From Acidobacteriota bacterium (lineage in GTDB: Bacteria > Acidobacteriota > Vicinamibacteria > Vicinamibacterales > SCN-69-37): DNA of 64,000 nt. Below are positions 51,639-60,701 of this stretch, one piece after another. Under the pieces are notes generated by a model. The model worked only from the letters and a program-made list of their open reading frames with translations. It was not told the origin of the DNA and made no database searches. The DNA lies in contig JADJUS010000022.1 of NCBI GenBank assembly GCA_016716905.1, positions 1,751,095 through 1,815,094 of the forward strand. Direction: 5' to 3'. Position 1 is the stretch's first letter, and every line of letters starts with the position of its first letter. A program made the position numbers and the translations under genes.

Positions 51639-53381
51639 ATGAAGCGTTTGCTGCTCTCGGCACTTGGTGTCCTGATCCTCGGCAGTGCGGTAGCCGCCCG
51701 AATGCCGCAAGCTGCGGCCACACCGGCGCAGGCCCCGGCGACACCGGCCATGCCGGGCACCACATCCGACGAAGGCATCCCGATCACACACGCGAAGGTG
51801 AAGACCGTGTGCGGCGATTGCCACAAGACTGACGACAAAGGGCGGATGTCGCGCATCTCCTTCAGGCGCACCACGCCCGAAGGTTGGCAGGAAACGATTC
51901 GCCGGATGGTCACGCTCAACAAAGCCGAGATTGAACCGGCCGACGCGCGCGAAATCGTCAAGTACCTTTCAGACAACCTCGGACTGGCCCCCGAAGAGAG
52001 CAAGCCGGCGTACTTCGAGAGCGAACGAAGGCTGATCGACTTCAAGTACTCCGCCAACCGCGACACCGAACAGATCTGCTCCAGCTGCCACTCCATCGGC
52101 CGCGTGATGCTGCAGCGCCGAACCGGCAAGGAGTGGGACCTCGTGCTGGCGATGCACCGGGGTTGGTATCCGCTCATCGATGGCCAGGTCTTCCGCCGCG
52201 GTGGCCCGGCCAGCACTGAACCCGGGCCCGATGGCCGTCCACCCGACAACCGCCATCCGATGGACAAGGCGCTCGCGCACCTCAAGCCCACGTTTCCCTT
52301 CACCACGCCGGAATGGACGGCATGGTCAGCCACGATGAGAAGTGCTCGGCTGGACGGCACTTGGTTGCTCAGTGGCTACGACCCCGGCGCGGGACCGATC
52401 TTCGGCACGGTCACCATGACCGCGAATCCGTCGACGCCCGATGAGTTCACGACCGAGACGACGTTTCAGTACGCGCGCACTGGCCGCACCGTGGTGCGTC
52501 GCGGCCGTTCCGTGGTCTACACCGGCCACCAGTGGCGTGGGCGCACCACCGTGAACGGCGATGACGCCACGTCGCTGCGCGAAGTCATGGAAGTAGAACG
52601 CGACTGGCAGTCCATCTCAGGCCGCTGGTTCAACGGCGACTACGAAGAACTGGGACCGGACGTCACGCTCACCCGCATTGGCCGCGAAGCCGTGGTGGCT
52701 GGCCTCGATCGGCCGTCGGCCCGTCGTGGCGGTTCCTCTCAGACCCTGCGCATCTTCGGCGCCAACTTCCCGACGACGGTGGCAGCGCGAGATGTGGACT
52801 TCGGCCGCGGCGTCACGGTCAGCCGCGTGGTGAGCGCGACGCCAACGATGGTCACCGTGGAGTTGGACGTGGCAGCCGACGCGGCGCAGGGCGCGCGCGA
52901 CCTGTTCCTGGCCGGCACACTCAAGAAAGCCGCGCTCACCGTGTACGACAAGGCGGACTTCATCAAGGTCACGCCCGGCTGGAGCATGGCCCGCGTGGGT
53001 GGCGTGGTCTTCCCGAAAATGCTGGCGCAGTTCGAGGCGTTTGCCTATGCGCACGGTCCGGACGGAAAGCCCGACACCAAAGACGACCTGCCCGTAGGGC
53101 CGGTGGACGCCACGTGGTCCGTTGAGGAATACACGGCGACGTTTGACGATGACGACCTGAAGTTTGTGGGTGAGGTGAATCCGACCACCGGCCTGTTCAC
53201 CCCGGCGCTGGATGGCCCGAATCCGGCCCGCTCCGGCAACCGCAACAACATCGGCGACGTCTGGGTGGTGGCCACGCACAAACCGGCCGCCGGCGGCGCG
53301 CCGATGCGCGCGCGGTCACACCTGGTGGTGACGGTGCCGCTGTATCTGCGGTGGGACTTTTCGTCAATGGTCAGCCGATGA
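51639..53381 (+). CDS. qhpA: QHNDH alpha subunit (diheme cytochrome c)
   Basis: A 580-residue periplasmic subunit of quinohemoprotein amine dehydrogenase, which oxidises primary amines and passes electrons out through its hemes. Signal peptide MKRLLLSALGVLILGSAVAA. Two heme-c motifs, VCGDCH (C58, C61, H62) and ICSSCH (C147, C150, H151), lie in the N-terminal domain; beta-barrel and Ig-like domains follow (LDGTWLLSGYDPGAGPIFG, QTLRIFGANFP). Start at ATG 51639, 16 bp after qhpG. The longer frame runs back into qhpG. It overlaps qhpD by 4 bp. Confidence 0.93.
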   Translation: MKRLLLSALGVLILGSAVAARMPQAAATPAQAPATPAMPGTTSDEGIPITHAKVKTVCGDCHKTDDKGRMSRISFRRTTPEGWQETIRRMVTLNKAEIEPADAREIVKYLSDNLGLAPEESKPAYFESERRLIDFKYSANRDTEQICSSCHSIGRVMLQRRTGKEWDLVLAMHRGWYPLIDGQVFRRGGPASTEPGPDGRPPDNRHPMDKALAHLKPTFPFTTPEWTAWSATMRSARLDGTWLLSGYDPGAGPIFGTVTMTANPSTPDEFTTETTFQYARTGRTVVRRGRSVVYTGHQWRGRTTVNGDDATSLREVMEVERDWQSISGRWFNGDYEELGPDVTLTRIGREAVVAGLDRPSARRGGSSQTLRIFGANFPTTVAARDVDFGRGVTVSRVVSATPTMVTVELDVAADAAQGARDLFLAGTLKKAALTVYDKADFIKVTPGWSMARVGGVVFPKMLAQFEAFAYAHGPDGKPDTKDDLPVGPVDATWSVEEYTATFDDDDLKFVGEVNPTTGLFTPALDGPNPARSGNRNNIGDVWVVATHKPAAGGAPMRARSHLVVTVPLYLRWDFSSMVSR

Positions 53382-54835
53382 GCCAGGCCCTCAACGCGTT
53401 GCACCCGGGCGACTGCCACTCGTTTGAAGCGGGTGGGCAGCGGTTCCTGTATCTGGCGCCCAGTGCGGCTGTGATGGCAGTGGACGATGTGTCGGCGGCC
53501 GTGCTGGATTCAATCGCCCTCCGCGCGCGGTCGTCTGAAGAAATCGTCGCCGACCTGGCCGGTCGTTTCCCGGCTGACGCCATCGACGAAAGCCTCGACG
53601 AATTGGTGCGTGTTCGTGCACTCCGACGCTTCGACACCCCCACCCGTCGTCCTCCAGTGATCGTTCCGCTGACGCCGGTGCCGCTCAGCACGATGGTGCT
53701 CAACGTCACCAATCAATGCAACCTGAGCTGCACGTATTGTTACGAGTACGGCGAAGACAAGATCGTGCAGACCGAAAACGGCAAGCAGCCGAAGATGATG
53801 ACTGAGCAGACGGCCCGCGAGAGCGTGGACTTCCTGCTGCGCGAGTCGGGCAAAGACGCGCACATGACGTTTTTCGGCGGCGAGACGCTGCTGAACTTCA
53901 GGGTGCTGAAGACCACCGTCGCCTACGCCACCGAACAGGCCGCTGCGCTGGGCAAGACCATTGACTTCAGCATGACGACGAACGCGACGCTGCTGAGTCC
54001 GGAGGTCATCGACTTCCTGGCGGAGCACAAGTTCGGCGTGACCATTTCGATGGACGGCCCGCCCGACCTGCAGAACAAGTTCCGCGTGTTCCACAACGGC
54101 ACCGGCAGTTACGACGTGATGGCGCCCAAAGCGAAGGCGCTCATCGCCAAGCACCGGTCGCGTCCCATTGGCGCGCGCGTGACGCTGACCAAAGACACGC
54201 TGGATGTGCGGCGCATCTACAACCACCTCACAGAAGAGATCGGTTTCTGGGAAGTGGGCTTTGCCCCGGTGACGGCGTCACCTGAGCGGCCGCATGCGTT
54301 CGGCGATGAAGGCTTCGAGCAGGTGCTGGCTGAGTTCCGCGCGCTGGCGCAGGATTACCTGGCTGCCGCGCTCGAGGGCCGGCATCACGGGTTCAGCAAC
54401 GTGCGAGAGACGCTCGGCGAAATCCACAAGGGCGCCAGCAAGGCGTGGCCGTGTGGCGCCGGGTTCGGGTTGCTGGGTGTGTCCACCGGCGGCGACGTCG
54501 GCCTGTGTCATCGCTTCGCCGGGTCGGACGATCACAAGTTCGGTACCGTGCGTGACGGCATCGATCGTGCGAAGCAGCACGACTTCCTCGAGTCGCATCA
54601 CGTGAGCAACAAGACCGATTGCCAGACGTGCTGGGCGCGGCCGTTGTGCGCCGGCGGGTGTTATCACGAGGCCCACACGCGATTCGGCACCACGAACCAG
54701 CCCAACCTCCACTACTGCGACTGGATTCGCGGGTGGACGGATACGTGCCTGCAGATTTACGGACAGATTGCGCAACTCAACCCGGGATTCCTTCAGCAGT
54801 TCGAGGACGCCAATGAAGCACCTCAGCCCAGTTAA
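53378..54835 (+). CDS. qhpD: Radical SAM/SPASM enzyme making QhpC thioether bonds
   Basis: A 485-residue cytosolic radical-SAM enzyme. The cluster motif is CNLSCTYC (C114, C118, C121), followed by FFGGETLLN. The SPASM region carries C359, C377, C415, C418, C424, C428 and C447 for auxiliary Fe-S clusters. The N-terminal 90 residues look like a peptide-recognition domain. QhpD forms the Cys-to-Asp/Glu thioether crosslinks in the gamma subunit. ATG 53378 overlaps the qhpA stop (ATGA), and its end overlaps qhpC by 23 bp. Confidence 0.94.
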   Translation: MSQALNALHPGDCHSFEAGGQRFLYLAPSAAVMAVDDVSAAVLDSIALRARSSEEIVADLAGRFPADAIDESLDELVRVRALRRFDTPTRRPPVIVPLTPVPLSTMVLNVTNQCNLSCTYCYEYGEDKIVQTENGKQPKMMTEQTARESVDFLLRESGKDAHMTFFGGETLLNFRVLKTTVAYATEQAAALGKTIDFSMTTNATLLSPEVIDFLAEHKFGVTISMDGPPDLQNKFRVFHNGTGSYDVMAPKAKALIAKHRSRPIGARVTLTKDTLDVRRIYNHLTEEIGFWEVGFAPVTASPERPHAFGDEGFEQVLAEFRALAQDYLAAALEGRHHGFSNVRETLGEIHKGASKAWPCGAGFGLLGVSTGGDVGLCHRFAGSDDHKFGTVRDGIDRAKQHDFLESHHVSNKTDCQTCWARPLCAGGCYHEAHTRFGTTNQPNLHYCDWIRGWTDTCLQIYGQIAQLNPGFLQQFEDANEAPQPS

Positions 54836-55196
54836 CGCCAAAGCCCGTCGCCTTTCACACGCGCTCGCCGTGTCTTCGGAGGCCGAGTCTTCTTCGGAGG
54901 CCGGGTCTTCAGACCCGGCGGCTCATGACGTTGTCGCTCTGCACACGCCCCAGCAGCCGCAGGGGCCGCACATCCCGCTGGGATGCTCCACCGTGTTCGC
55001 ACCCGGTTGGGAAGTGGACCGCACGGGCGGCACCGCCGGTTTGTGTCAGCCGGTGGAGCGCGACCTGTTCGACTGCCACCTCGGCTGCTTCTGGCCCGCG
55101 CAGGTGCCCGACCAGCTCAACCGCGCGCCCGACTGGACCAAGAAGTGCGCCGCCGCCCAGAAAGACTGGCGCAAGATCGACGTGATCTTTCCATGA
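54813..55196 (+). CDS. qhpC: QHNDH gamma subunit, CTQ-bearing crosslinked peptide
   Basis: A 127-residue precursor of the small catalytic subunit. Spacing of modified residues equals that known for the Pseudomonas/Paracoccus enzyme: C58-E67 (+9), C78-D84 (+6) and C92-D100 (+8) for thioethers, and C88-W94 (+6) for the CTQ cofactor (LCQPVERDLFDCHLGCFWPA). The core motif GWEVD...GG is kept. The leader, about 50 residues, is longer than the usual 28 because a family B repeat encodes SSEAESSSEAGSSDPAA within it. No signal peptide; export depends on QhpF after QhpD modification. One extra cysteine, C112, is unexplained. Confidence 0.95.
   Translation: MKHLSPVNAKARRLSHALAVSSEAESSSEAGSSDPAAHDVVALHTPQQPQGPHIPLGCSTVFAPGWEVDRTGGTAGLCQPVERDLFDCHLGCFWPAQVPDQLNRAPDWTKKCAAAQKDWRKIDVIFP
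54871..54922. repeat. Family B repeat in the qhpC leader
   Basis: One and a half units of the tcttcggaggccgg family ending in the palindrome ccgggtcttcagacccgg. It lengthens the QhpC leader peptide in frame. Confidence 0.88.
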
Positions 55197-56461
55197 AGAC
55201 GCTGTCTCGATCCTTCGTGAAGAGCCGCGGCCTTGAAGTTCAGGCCGCGCTACGAAATGCGCACATAGTGCGACTTGGTCTGTCTGTGGTGTGTCGGGCG
55301 GGGGATTTCGTAGCGCGGCCTGGGTCTCAAGGCCGCGGCCTGCGCGTCCTCGCGCCAATCGTGATCCTCCTCGCGCTCGCGTCCGCGTCTCTCTCCGCCG
55401 CGCCCCAGATCACCACGCGCGCGCAGAGCGGCCGCACCGCCGCGCCGTCCGTGGCCGGCAATGGCACCATCTATCTTGGCAACTACAAGGGCACCATCTC
55501 GATCATCGACGAGGCGACCGAGAAAGTGGTCGGCGAGATTCCCCTCAAGGCCGGCATCCCCGGCCGCATCACGTTTTCCAACGATCGCTCGCGCCTCTAC
55601 ATCGCCGATATCTCATATGAGAAGGTCGAGATCGTCGATCGCGAAAAACGCGAGAGCATCGAAGTGCACACGCTCAGCGAGGGCAAGACCAAGGTCCGCA
55701 TCTGGGGCATGCAGCCGGATCCGTTCGACAAGTACCTGATCCTGGTCATCAAGAAGTACACGTTGAACGAAGACCATTGGGAAATCGGGCCACCCACGCT
55801 GGTGCAGTACGACCTGGCCACCAGGAAGATTGCGCGCACGATTCCATGGCCTAAGGATGAGGAGCGCGAGCGCGCGTCGGTGATCTTCTCGCCCGACGGC
55901 AAGCTGATGTACCTGTTCGGCGACGACATCCTGATCTATGAGACCGAAGGGTTCAAGCAGGTCGACACCTGGAATCTGGCGCAGCCCCTGGAGCCCGGCG
56001 CCGGCCGCGTGACCTTCGGCGGCCTCGACCCCTTCACCGAGACGCCCGGGATCTACACGGGCCTGCTCACCATGAACGATCCGCTGAACGGCCGCCGCAT
56101 GCTGGGCATCGGACGAGTCGATCTGGTGAACAAGAAGGTGGACTTCCGTCCGATTGGTCCTGCCCGGCCGCTGGGCTGGGCCATTTCGCCAGACCGCAAG
56201 CGCGCGTACGGCCTCTTCCAGGACATCGGCGAGTACGAGTTCTGGACCATCGACGTGGAGAACGGCACCGTGCTGCAACGACAGGCGTTTGCCGGCCGGC
56301 CGCGCATGGGTAACCGCGTCAGCAGCAACGGCAACATCATTTACATCTACACCGCCGGCAACACGATCGACTACTACGACGCCACCACGCTCAAGAAGCT
56401 GCGCACGCTCACGCTTGATACGGACATGACGTCGTTCACGCTGGTGCCGCCCAAGAAGTGA
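55193..56461 (+). CDS. qhpB: QHNDH beta subunit (YVTN-type beta-propeller)
   Basis: A 422-residue periplasmic propeller that, with the alpha and gamma subunits, forms the amine dehydrogenase. Blades are seen as GTIYLGNYKGTISIIDEATEKVVGEIPL, SRLYIADISYEKVEIVDREK and YDATTLKKLRTLTL, read in parts. The signal peptide is odd: a normal start (MKTLSRSFVKSRGL) and a normal core (VLAPIVILLALASASLSA) are separated by about 35 residues encoded by two inverted family A repeats (EVQAALRNAH... FVARPGSQGRG). ATG 55193 overlaps the qhpC stop. Whether another start inside the insert is used is open. Confidence 0.9.
   Translation: MKTLSRSFVKSRGLEVQAALRNAHIVRLGLSVVCRAGDFVARPGSQGRGLRVLAPIVILLALASASLSAAPQITTRAQSGRTAAPSVAGNGTIYLGNYKGTISIIDEATEKVVGEIPLKAGIPGRITFSNDRSRLYIADISYEKVEIVDREKRESIEVHTLSEGKTKVRIWGMQPDPFDKYLILVIKKYTLNEDHWEIGPPTLVQYDLATRKIARTIPWPKDEERERASVIFSPDGKLMYLFGDDILIYETEGFKQVDTWNLAQPLEPGAGRVTFGGLDPFTETPGIYTGLLTMNDPLNGRRMLGIGRVDLVNKKVDFRPIGPARPLGWAISPDRKRAYGLFQDIGEYEFWTIDVENGTVLQRQAFAGRPRMGNRVSSNGNIIYIYTAGNTIDYYDATTLKKLRTLTLDTDMTSFTLVPPKK
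55222..55342. repeat. Paired family A hairpins in the qhpB signal-peptide region
   Basis: Two hairpins in opposite orientation: gccgcggccttgaagttcag... (to 55258) and atttcgtagcgcggcctggg... (55304-55342). Their arms are near-identical reverse complements. The right unit is the same as that at 6305-6338 apart from a compensated stem pair. Confidence 0.88.
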
Positions 56462-58218
56462 AAAACGACCTCAGAGATCCTGCCTCATCTCACCAAAGAC
56501 CTCTGAGGTCGTTTTCCACTCGCGGAGCCCTTCGTTACCTGCGACCGTACCGGCCGCAACTGGCCGTTGTCCTGGTCATCAGTCTTGTCAGCACCGGGCT
56601 GTCGCTGTGGATGCCATATCTCACCAAGGACCTGGTGGATGAGGCGCTCATCGGACGCAACAGCGCTGCGCTCTTCCGTATCGTCATCCTTTTCGCCATC
56701 ATCGGAGCGATCGGGTTCGTCCTTAACGTCGCCAGCGGCCTGATCTACACACGCGTCTCGGCCGACATCCTCTTCGACATGCGGCGTGAGCTGTACGAAC
56801 ACCTGCAGCGCCTCTCTCCTCGTTTCTACGCCGTGACCCGGCTGGGCGACATCGTTTCGCGCATCAACAGCGACATCAGCGAGATTCAGCGTGTGGCGGC
56901 AGAGGCTGCGCTCGCGTGGGTCGGCAATGTGCTCTTTCTCGGGGGCGGCATTGTCATCCTGCTCTGGCTCGACTGGCGACTGTTCATCGTCGGTCTGACG
57001 ACGTTGCCGCTCAGCGCCTGGGCGCTGGTGATCTATCGGCGTCGTCTTGATTCGCGGGTCACCGACCTGCGAGAGCGGAGTTCGGCGATTGGCAGTTTCC
57101 TCATTGAGACGCTTCAGGCCAATCGGACCGTAGTGACTTCGGGGGCCGAGAAGCGAGAGGTCACTCGCTTCGGTCTTCTCAATTCGGCGTTCATCGACAC
57201 GGTGATGGGTCTTCAGCGGGTGCACTATCTGGTGGGCGGCCTGCCATCGCTTCTCCTCGCCGGCGGCACCGCAGCGGTCTTCTTCTACGGCGGTTACCGC
57301 GTGGTGGAAGGGACGATGACGATGGGGACGTTGGCGGCGTTTATGGCGTATCAGGCGCGGGTGGTGGCACCGGTGCAGGCGCTGATGGGGTTGTACGGGA
57401 GCCTGGCTGTGGCGAAGGTGTCGTGGCGTCGAGTGGCTGAGGTGCTGGAGACACCTGTGGAAGTGGTGGAGCGCACGAACCCAATCGCGTTGCCCACGGT
57501 GCGAGGCGAGGTGGAGTTCGATCAGGTAACGCTTTCGTACGGCCGCGGCGGACCCGTGATTGAGGAGATCAGTTTTCGTGTCGCGCCTGGCGAGACGGTT
57601 GCGATTGTTGGCGCCAGCGGCAGCGGCAAGTCCACGATTGCGGATGTGTTGCTGCGACTGCTCGATCCGGACTCCGGCGTGGTTCGCCTCGACGGTCATG
57701 ACCTGAAGGACGTGAAACTCTCCGACCTGCGGAAACATGTGCAGGTGGTGGAGCAGGAGCCGCTCTTGTTTCACACGTCGATTGAGGCGAACGTGCGCTA
57801 CGCCAACCCGGATGCGAGTGACGATGAAGTGACGCGCGTCCTCGAGGCCGCCGGCATCGCGACGTTCGTGGCCGGCCTGCCCGACGGAGTGAAGACCGTC
57901 GTCGGCGATCGCGGCGTCGCGCTGTCAGCCGGCGAGCGTCAGCGCATAGCCCTTGCCCGCGCGCTCGTAGCGAACCCGTCGGTGTTGATCCTCGACGAGC
58001 CCAGCGCCGCGCTCGACCCCGCTTCCGAGCGTCAGGTCATCGAAGGCTATCGTCTGGCGATGAAGGGCAGAACGACCATCGTCATTTCACACAGGCTCGA
58101 CGTGGTGCGCGCAGCCGATCACGTGGTGATGCTGGAAGGCGCGAGGATTGTGGAACGCGGAACACCGTCGGAACTGGTGGCGGCCGCCGGCCCATTCGCG
58201 AGGCTGTTCGGCACTTAG
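56458..58218 (+). CDS. qhpF: ABC exporter for the QHNDH gamma subunit
   Basis: A 586-residue half-transporter with a six-helix membrane domain (first helix LAVVLVISLVSTGLSLWMPYL) and a C-terminal ATPase: Walker A GASGSGKST, signature LSAGERQR, Walker B VLILDEPSAALD and the H-loop in VISHRLD. In QHNDH operons this protein exports the crosslinked gamma subunit. GTG 56458 overlaps the qhpB stop (GTGA). The first 20 codons are formed by a family D inverted repeat, so the native N-terminus has been extended or replaced. Confidence 0.9.
   Translation: MKNDLRDPASSHQRPLRSFSTRGALRYLRPYRPQLAVVLVISLVSTGLSLWMPYLTKDLVDEALIGRNSAALFRIVILFAIIGAIGFVLNVASGLIYTRVSADILFDMRRELYEHLQRLSPRFYAVTRLGDIVSRINSDISEIQRVAAEAALAWVGNVLFLGGGIVILLWLDWRLFIVGLTTLPLSAWALVIYRRRLDSRVTDLRERSSAIGSFLIETLQANRTVVTSGAEKREVTRFGLLNSAFIDTVMGLQRVHYLVGGLPSLLLAGGTAAVFFYGGYRVVEGTMTMGTLAAFMAYQARVVAPVQALMGLYGSLAVAKVSWRRVAEVLETPVEVVERTNPIALPTVRGEVEFDQVTLSYGRGGPVIEEISFRVAPGETVAIVGASGSGKSTIADVLLRLLDPDSGVVRLDGHDLKDVKLSDLRKHVQVVEQEPLLFHTSIEANVRYANPDASDDEVTRVLEAAGIATFVAGLPDGVKTVVGDRGVALSAGERQRIALARALVANPSVLILDEPSAALDPASERQVIEGYRLAMKGRTTIVISHRLDVVRAADHVVMLEGARIVERGTPSELVAAAGPFARLFGT
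56462..56515. repeat. Family D inverted repeat at the qhpF N-terminus
   Basis: Perfect 15-bp arms (aaaacgacctcagag at 56462-56476, ctctgaggtcgtttt at 56501-56515) around a 24-nt loop. It has the same core as the repeat inside kinase 1. Confidence 0.9.
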
Positions 58219-58292
58219 GAACTGGGGAACTGGGGAAGTTGGGAACTGTGGAACTGTGGAACTGAGGAACTGAGGAACTGAGGAACTGGGGT
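58219..58292 (+). repeat. Tandem gaactg(a/t/g)gg microsatellite-like repeat
   Basis: About eight degenerate units of gaactgngg directly after the qhpF stop. No CRISPR-like spacers are present. Confidence 0.8.
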
Positions 58293-58330
58293 GGGGAAGG
58301 GGGGCTGGCGGTTCTCAAGGCCGCGGCGGG

Positions 58331-58358
58331 GTAGCTCGGCCTGTTCCTCAAGGCCGAG
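58331..58358. repeat. Family A hairpin between qhpF and qhpE
   Basis: A 28-bp hairpin starting gtagctcggcctgttcctca. It is identical to the reverse complement of 61880-61907 and one base different from 61970-61997 and 51260-51287. The sequence 58293-58389 around it holds no gene. Confidence 0.9.
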
Positions 58359-58389
58359 ATCCGCGAGGCTAGCGTAAGGTGTCGATCAG

Positions 58390-59093
58390 ATGATCTTGTC
58401 CGCCCACTCCCTCCCTCCCCGCACCGGCCGCGGCGTCCGCATCGCCGTGGTGGACAGCGGCATCCACGCCGCCCATCCACACGTGGGCGGCATCTCTGGT
58501 GGCGTGGGCATTGGCCCATTGGGCGAACTGAGCGACGACTACGTGGATCGCCTGGGGCACGGCACCGCCGTGGCCGCCGCCATTCGCGAGAAGGCCCCCC
58601 AAGGTGTGAGCTGTTGTCCGTGCGCGTGTTCGACCGCACGCTCACGACCACAGGGCTGGCGCTCGTCGCCGCGATTGAGTGGGCCGCGCTGCAGGGCGTA
58701 CACCTCATCAACCTCAGCCTCGGCGCTTCGAATCAGGAGCACGCGCCCGCCCTGGCGGCCGCCGTCGCCAAGGCCGCAGCACGCGGCGCTATCGTCGTCT
58801 CCGCCGCACCGCAGGAAGGTGCCGCTTGGCTGCCCGGCGGTTTGCACGGCGTGGTCGCCGTCGATGTCGATTGGGACTGCCCGCGCGAAGAGTGTCGCGT
58901 CGTGAGCGCCGATGCTGGCGGCATTCGCCTCACCGCGTCCGGCTACCCGCGCCCCATTCCCGGCGTCGCACCCGAACGAAACTTCAGCGGCCTGAGCTTT
59001 GCCGTGGCAAACGTGACTGGCTTGTTGGCGCTGACTCTTGAAGACCGGCCGGCCCAGACAGTCGCTGCACTTGCGGACCGGCTGCGGGACTAG
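58390..59093 (+). pseudogene. qhpE: Subtilisin-like leader protease, frameshifted
   Basis: An S8 serine protease that in QHNDH operons removes the QhpC leader. The first frame carries the catalytic aspartate (IAVVDSGIH, D22) and histidine (LGHGTAVAAAI, H57). The serine (NFSGLSFAVANVTG) is in another frame, which continues ELLSVRVFDR to a stop at 59093. The break lies at or near a run of six C (58595-58600) and is explained by one missing base. Joined, the gene would be about 234 codons. It may be a sequencing error, because the operon is otherwise intact and the following 5 kb shows many such breaks; a real mutation is not excluded. Confidence 0.8.
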
Positions 59094-59104
59094 ACTCACC
59101 CAAA

Positions 59105-59476
59105 CTACGATGAAATGCGTTCGAGCGAGGTAATACGCTTTTCGTGGTCGGCGAGGGTCGCGGCAAATGCCCGGTCCGCCGCGTCTCCTGGAACCGTGTG
59201 GTCGTCGAGCCGTTTCATGATCATCGCGAAGCCGGCTCGCATTTCCAGTCGGAGGCTGTCGTCCTCGCGGATGCCTCGAATCCGATCAATCACGTCTTCG
59301 TGGAGTACGCCCATGTGGCGCCGCAAGTCCACGGTCTCCGTCTTCAGTCCGGCAACGTCTGTTTTTAGTACTGTGACGTCCGCCTGGAGGTGCGTGACGT
59401 CCGCCTGGAGGTTCGTGACATTGGCGGTCAATCGATCAAACCGCCGGTCGATTTCGTCAAAGCGTTCCTCAGACAT
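59105..59476 (-). CDS. Coiled-coil hypothetical protein
   Basis: A 123-residue protein from ATG 59476. It is almost entirely a heptad coiled coil (RRFDRLTANVTNLQADVTHLQADVTVLKTDVAGLKTE, read in pieces) ending in another helix (ADHEKRITSLERI). The 7-residue NLQADVT-type unit repeats, consistent with a trimeric or dimeric rod. Similar small proteins are common and without assigned function. The gap 59477-59679 holds no gene I can support. Confidence 0.65.
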   Translation of the reverse strand: MSEERFDEIDRRFDRLTANVTNLQADVTHLQADVTVLKTDVAGLKTETVDLRRHMGVLHEDVIDRIRGIREDDSLRLEMRAGFAMIMKRLDDHTVPGDAADRAFAATLADHEKRITSLERISS

Positions 59477-59679
59477 CACGCCTCCAGTGCTGAACGACGA
59501 CGATACCATCGTCAAGCGCCCTCAATCTGGAATCGCTTCAGAATCGTGTACACGCATCTTCGATCTGCACCGATCGCTTCTGACCCGTTTCTCTGACGGA
59601 GGGGTAGATCCTGACCCAAAAGCGCGAGTCTCGATCGTCGACGATGTTAGGATCCGAATCCGAAGGCGAAGGACGCGCA

Positions 59680-60242
59680 ATGACGCTCACTGAATCCTGC
59701 GTGACCATTCACATGGCCGGTAGCCTCGACGGCTTCATTGCCCGCCGGGACGGTCGCGTCGACTGGATGGAGACGTCCGACGAATTCGCCGGCGGGGAGC
59801 CGATGGATCCGTCGGTCGTCGCGGCGTTCCTCAAGACAATCGATTGCTACGTCATGGGGTCGCGAACCTACGAGACCGCGCTGAAGTTTGAAGCCCAGGG
59901 GCTCGGATGGGCGCACGGAGACACACCCACCTTCGTGCTCACGAGTCGCGATCTGCCACGCACCAGAGAAACCGTCGAGTTCCACTCAGGCGACCTCACG
60001 CAGTTCGTGACTGAAGTCCTGCGGCCCCGGTTTCGCCAGATTTGGTTTGTCGGTGGCGCGGAGACCTGCGCCGCGTGCCTCCGTCCTGGCCTAGCCGACG
60101 AAGTGCGCTATTCGATCCTGCCGATCGTGACGGCGACGGCATCCCGTTGTTTGAGCACCTCGGCAAAGACGTCGCCCTTCACCTGACAGAGGTCAAGGCC
60201 TACAAGAACGGCATCGTGGCGCTTCGGCATGAGGTGCGATGA
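59680..60242 (+). pseudogene. DHFR/RibD C-terminal-like reductase, frameshifted
   Basis: A RibD-C/dihydrofolate-reductase-like protein: VTIHMAGSLDGFIAR, DCYVMGSRTYETAL, TPTFVLTSRDLP and IWFVGGAETCAACLRPGLADEVRYSILPIV are family features. After ILPIV the frame is lost; the expected GDGIPLFEHLGKDVALHLTEVKAYKNG lies in another frame ending at 60242. One missing base near 60127-60137 explains this. Functions in the family vary; this one is an uncharacterised NADPH reductase candidate. Confidence 0.75.
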
Positions 60243-60630
60243 AGAGCTCCTTCCTTAGCCGTGACCGGGCGGCGATTGTCTGGCTGACGTTCGTTGCCGC
60301 GAGTGCAGCTTGCACCTCGCCGACGGGTCCCGACGAACTGTCCGGCGTGACCCTGCAGGCGGCATCCGTCAGATCGAGTGCTGTGCCTCCGGGAGCGACA
60401 TTTCCGCCCACGATTCGTGTAGAGGGGCGGAACGTCGTCGTGTCGGGAATTATCACCACGCCGTGCCGGGTTACGCAATCTCCGCAGGGGCGTTGAAGTT
60501 GGGAAGCCTGGTCACTATCACACTCACGGCACGTCAGCTCGGGAACGTGTGCCTCACCTTGGTCGACGAATTCGCCTATCGGGCGACCGTGCCCCTGTGG
60601 CGTGGGGCCTACAGGATAGATGTCGTATGA
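60239..60630 (+). pseudogene. Small lipoprotein, frameshifted
   Basis: Starts MKSSFLSRDRAAIVWLTFVAASAAC, a lipoprotein signal with a lipobox-like ASAAC. It continues to VVVSGIITTPC, then changes frame near 60470-60490 to GALKLGSLVTITLTARQLGNVCLTLVDEFAYRATVPL. The protein is about 125 residues of beta-rich sequence with no recognised domain. The ATG overlaps the end of the reductase gene. Sequence 60631-60700 may encode more of it in a third frame. Confidence 0.5.
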
Positions 60631-60701
60631 GCACTGGAACTTCCTTGCCGACCGAGGTCGTCGGCAAGGCGACGATCGTCGTGAAGCAGGCGACTCGGTG
60701 C

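Noticed and set aside
58219..58292. CRISPR array
   Set aside because: The units are about 9 bp, contiguous and degenerate, without spacers or cas genes.
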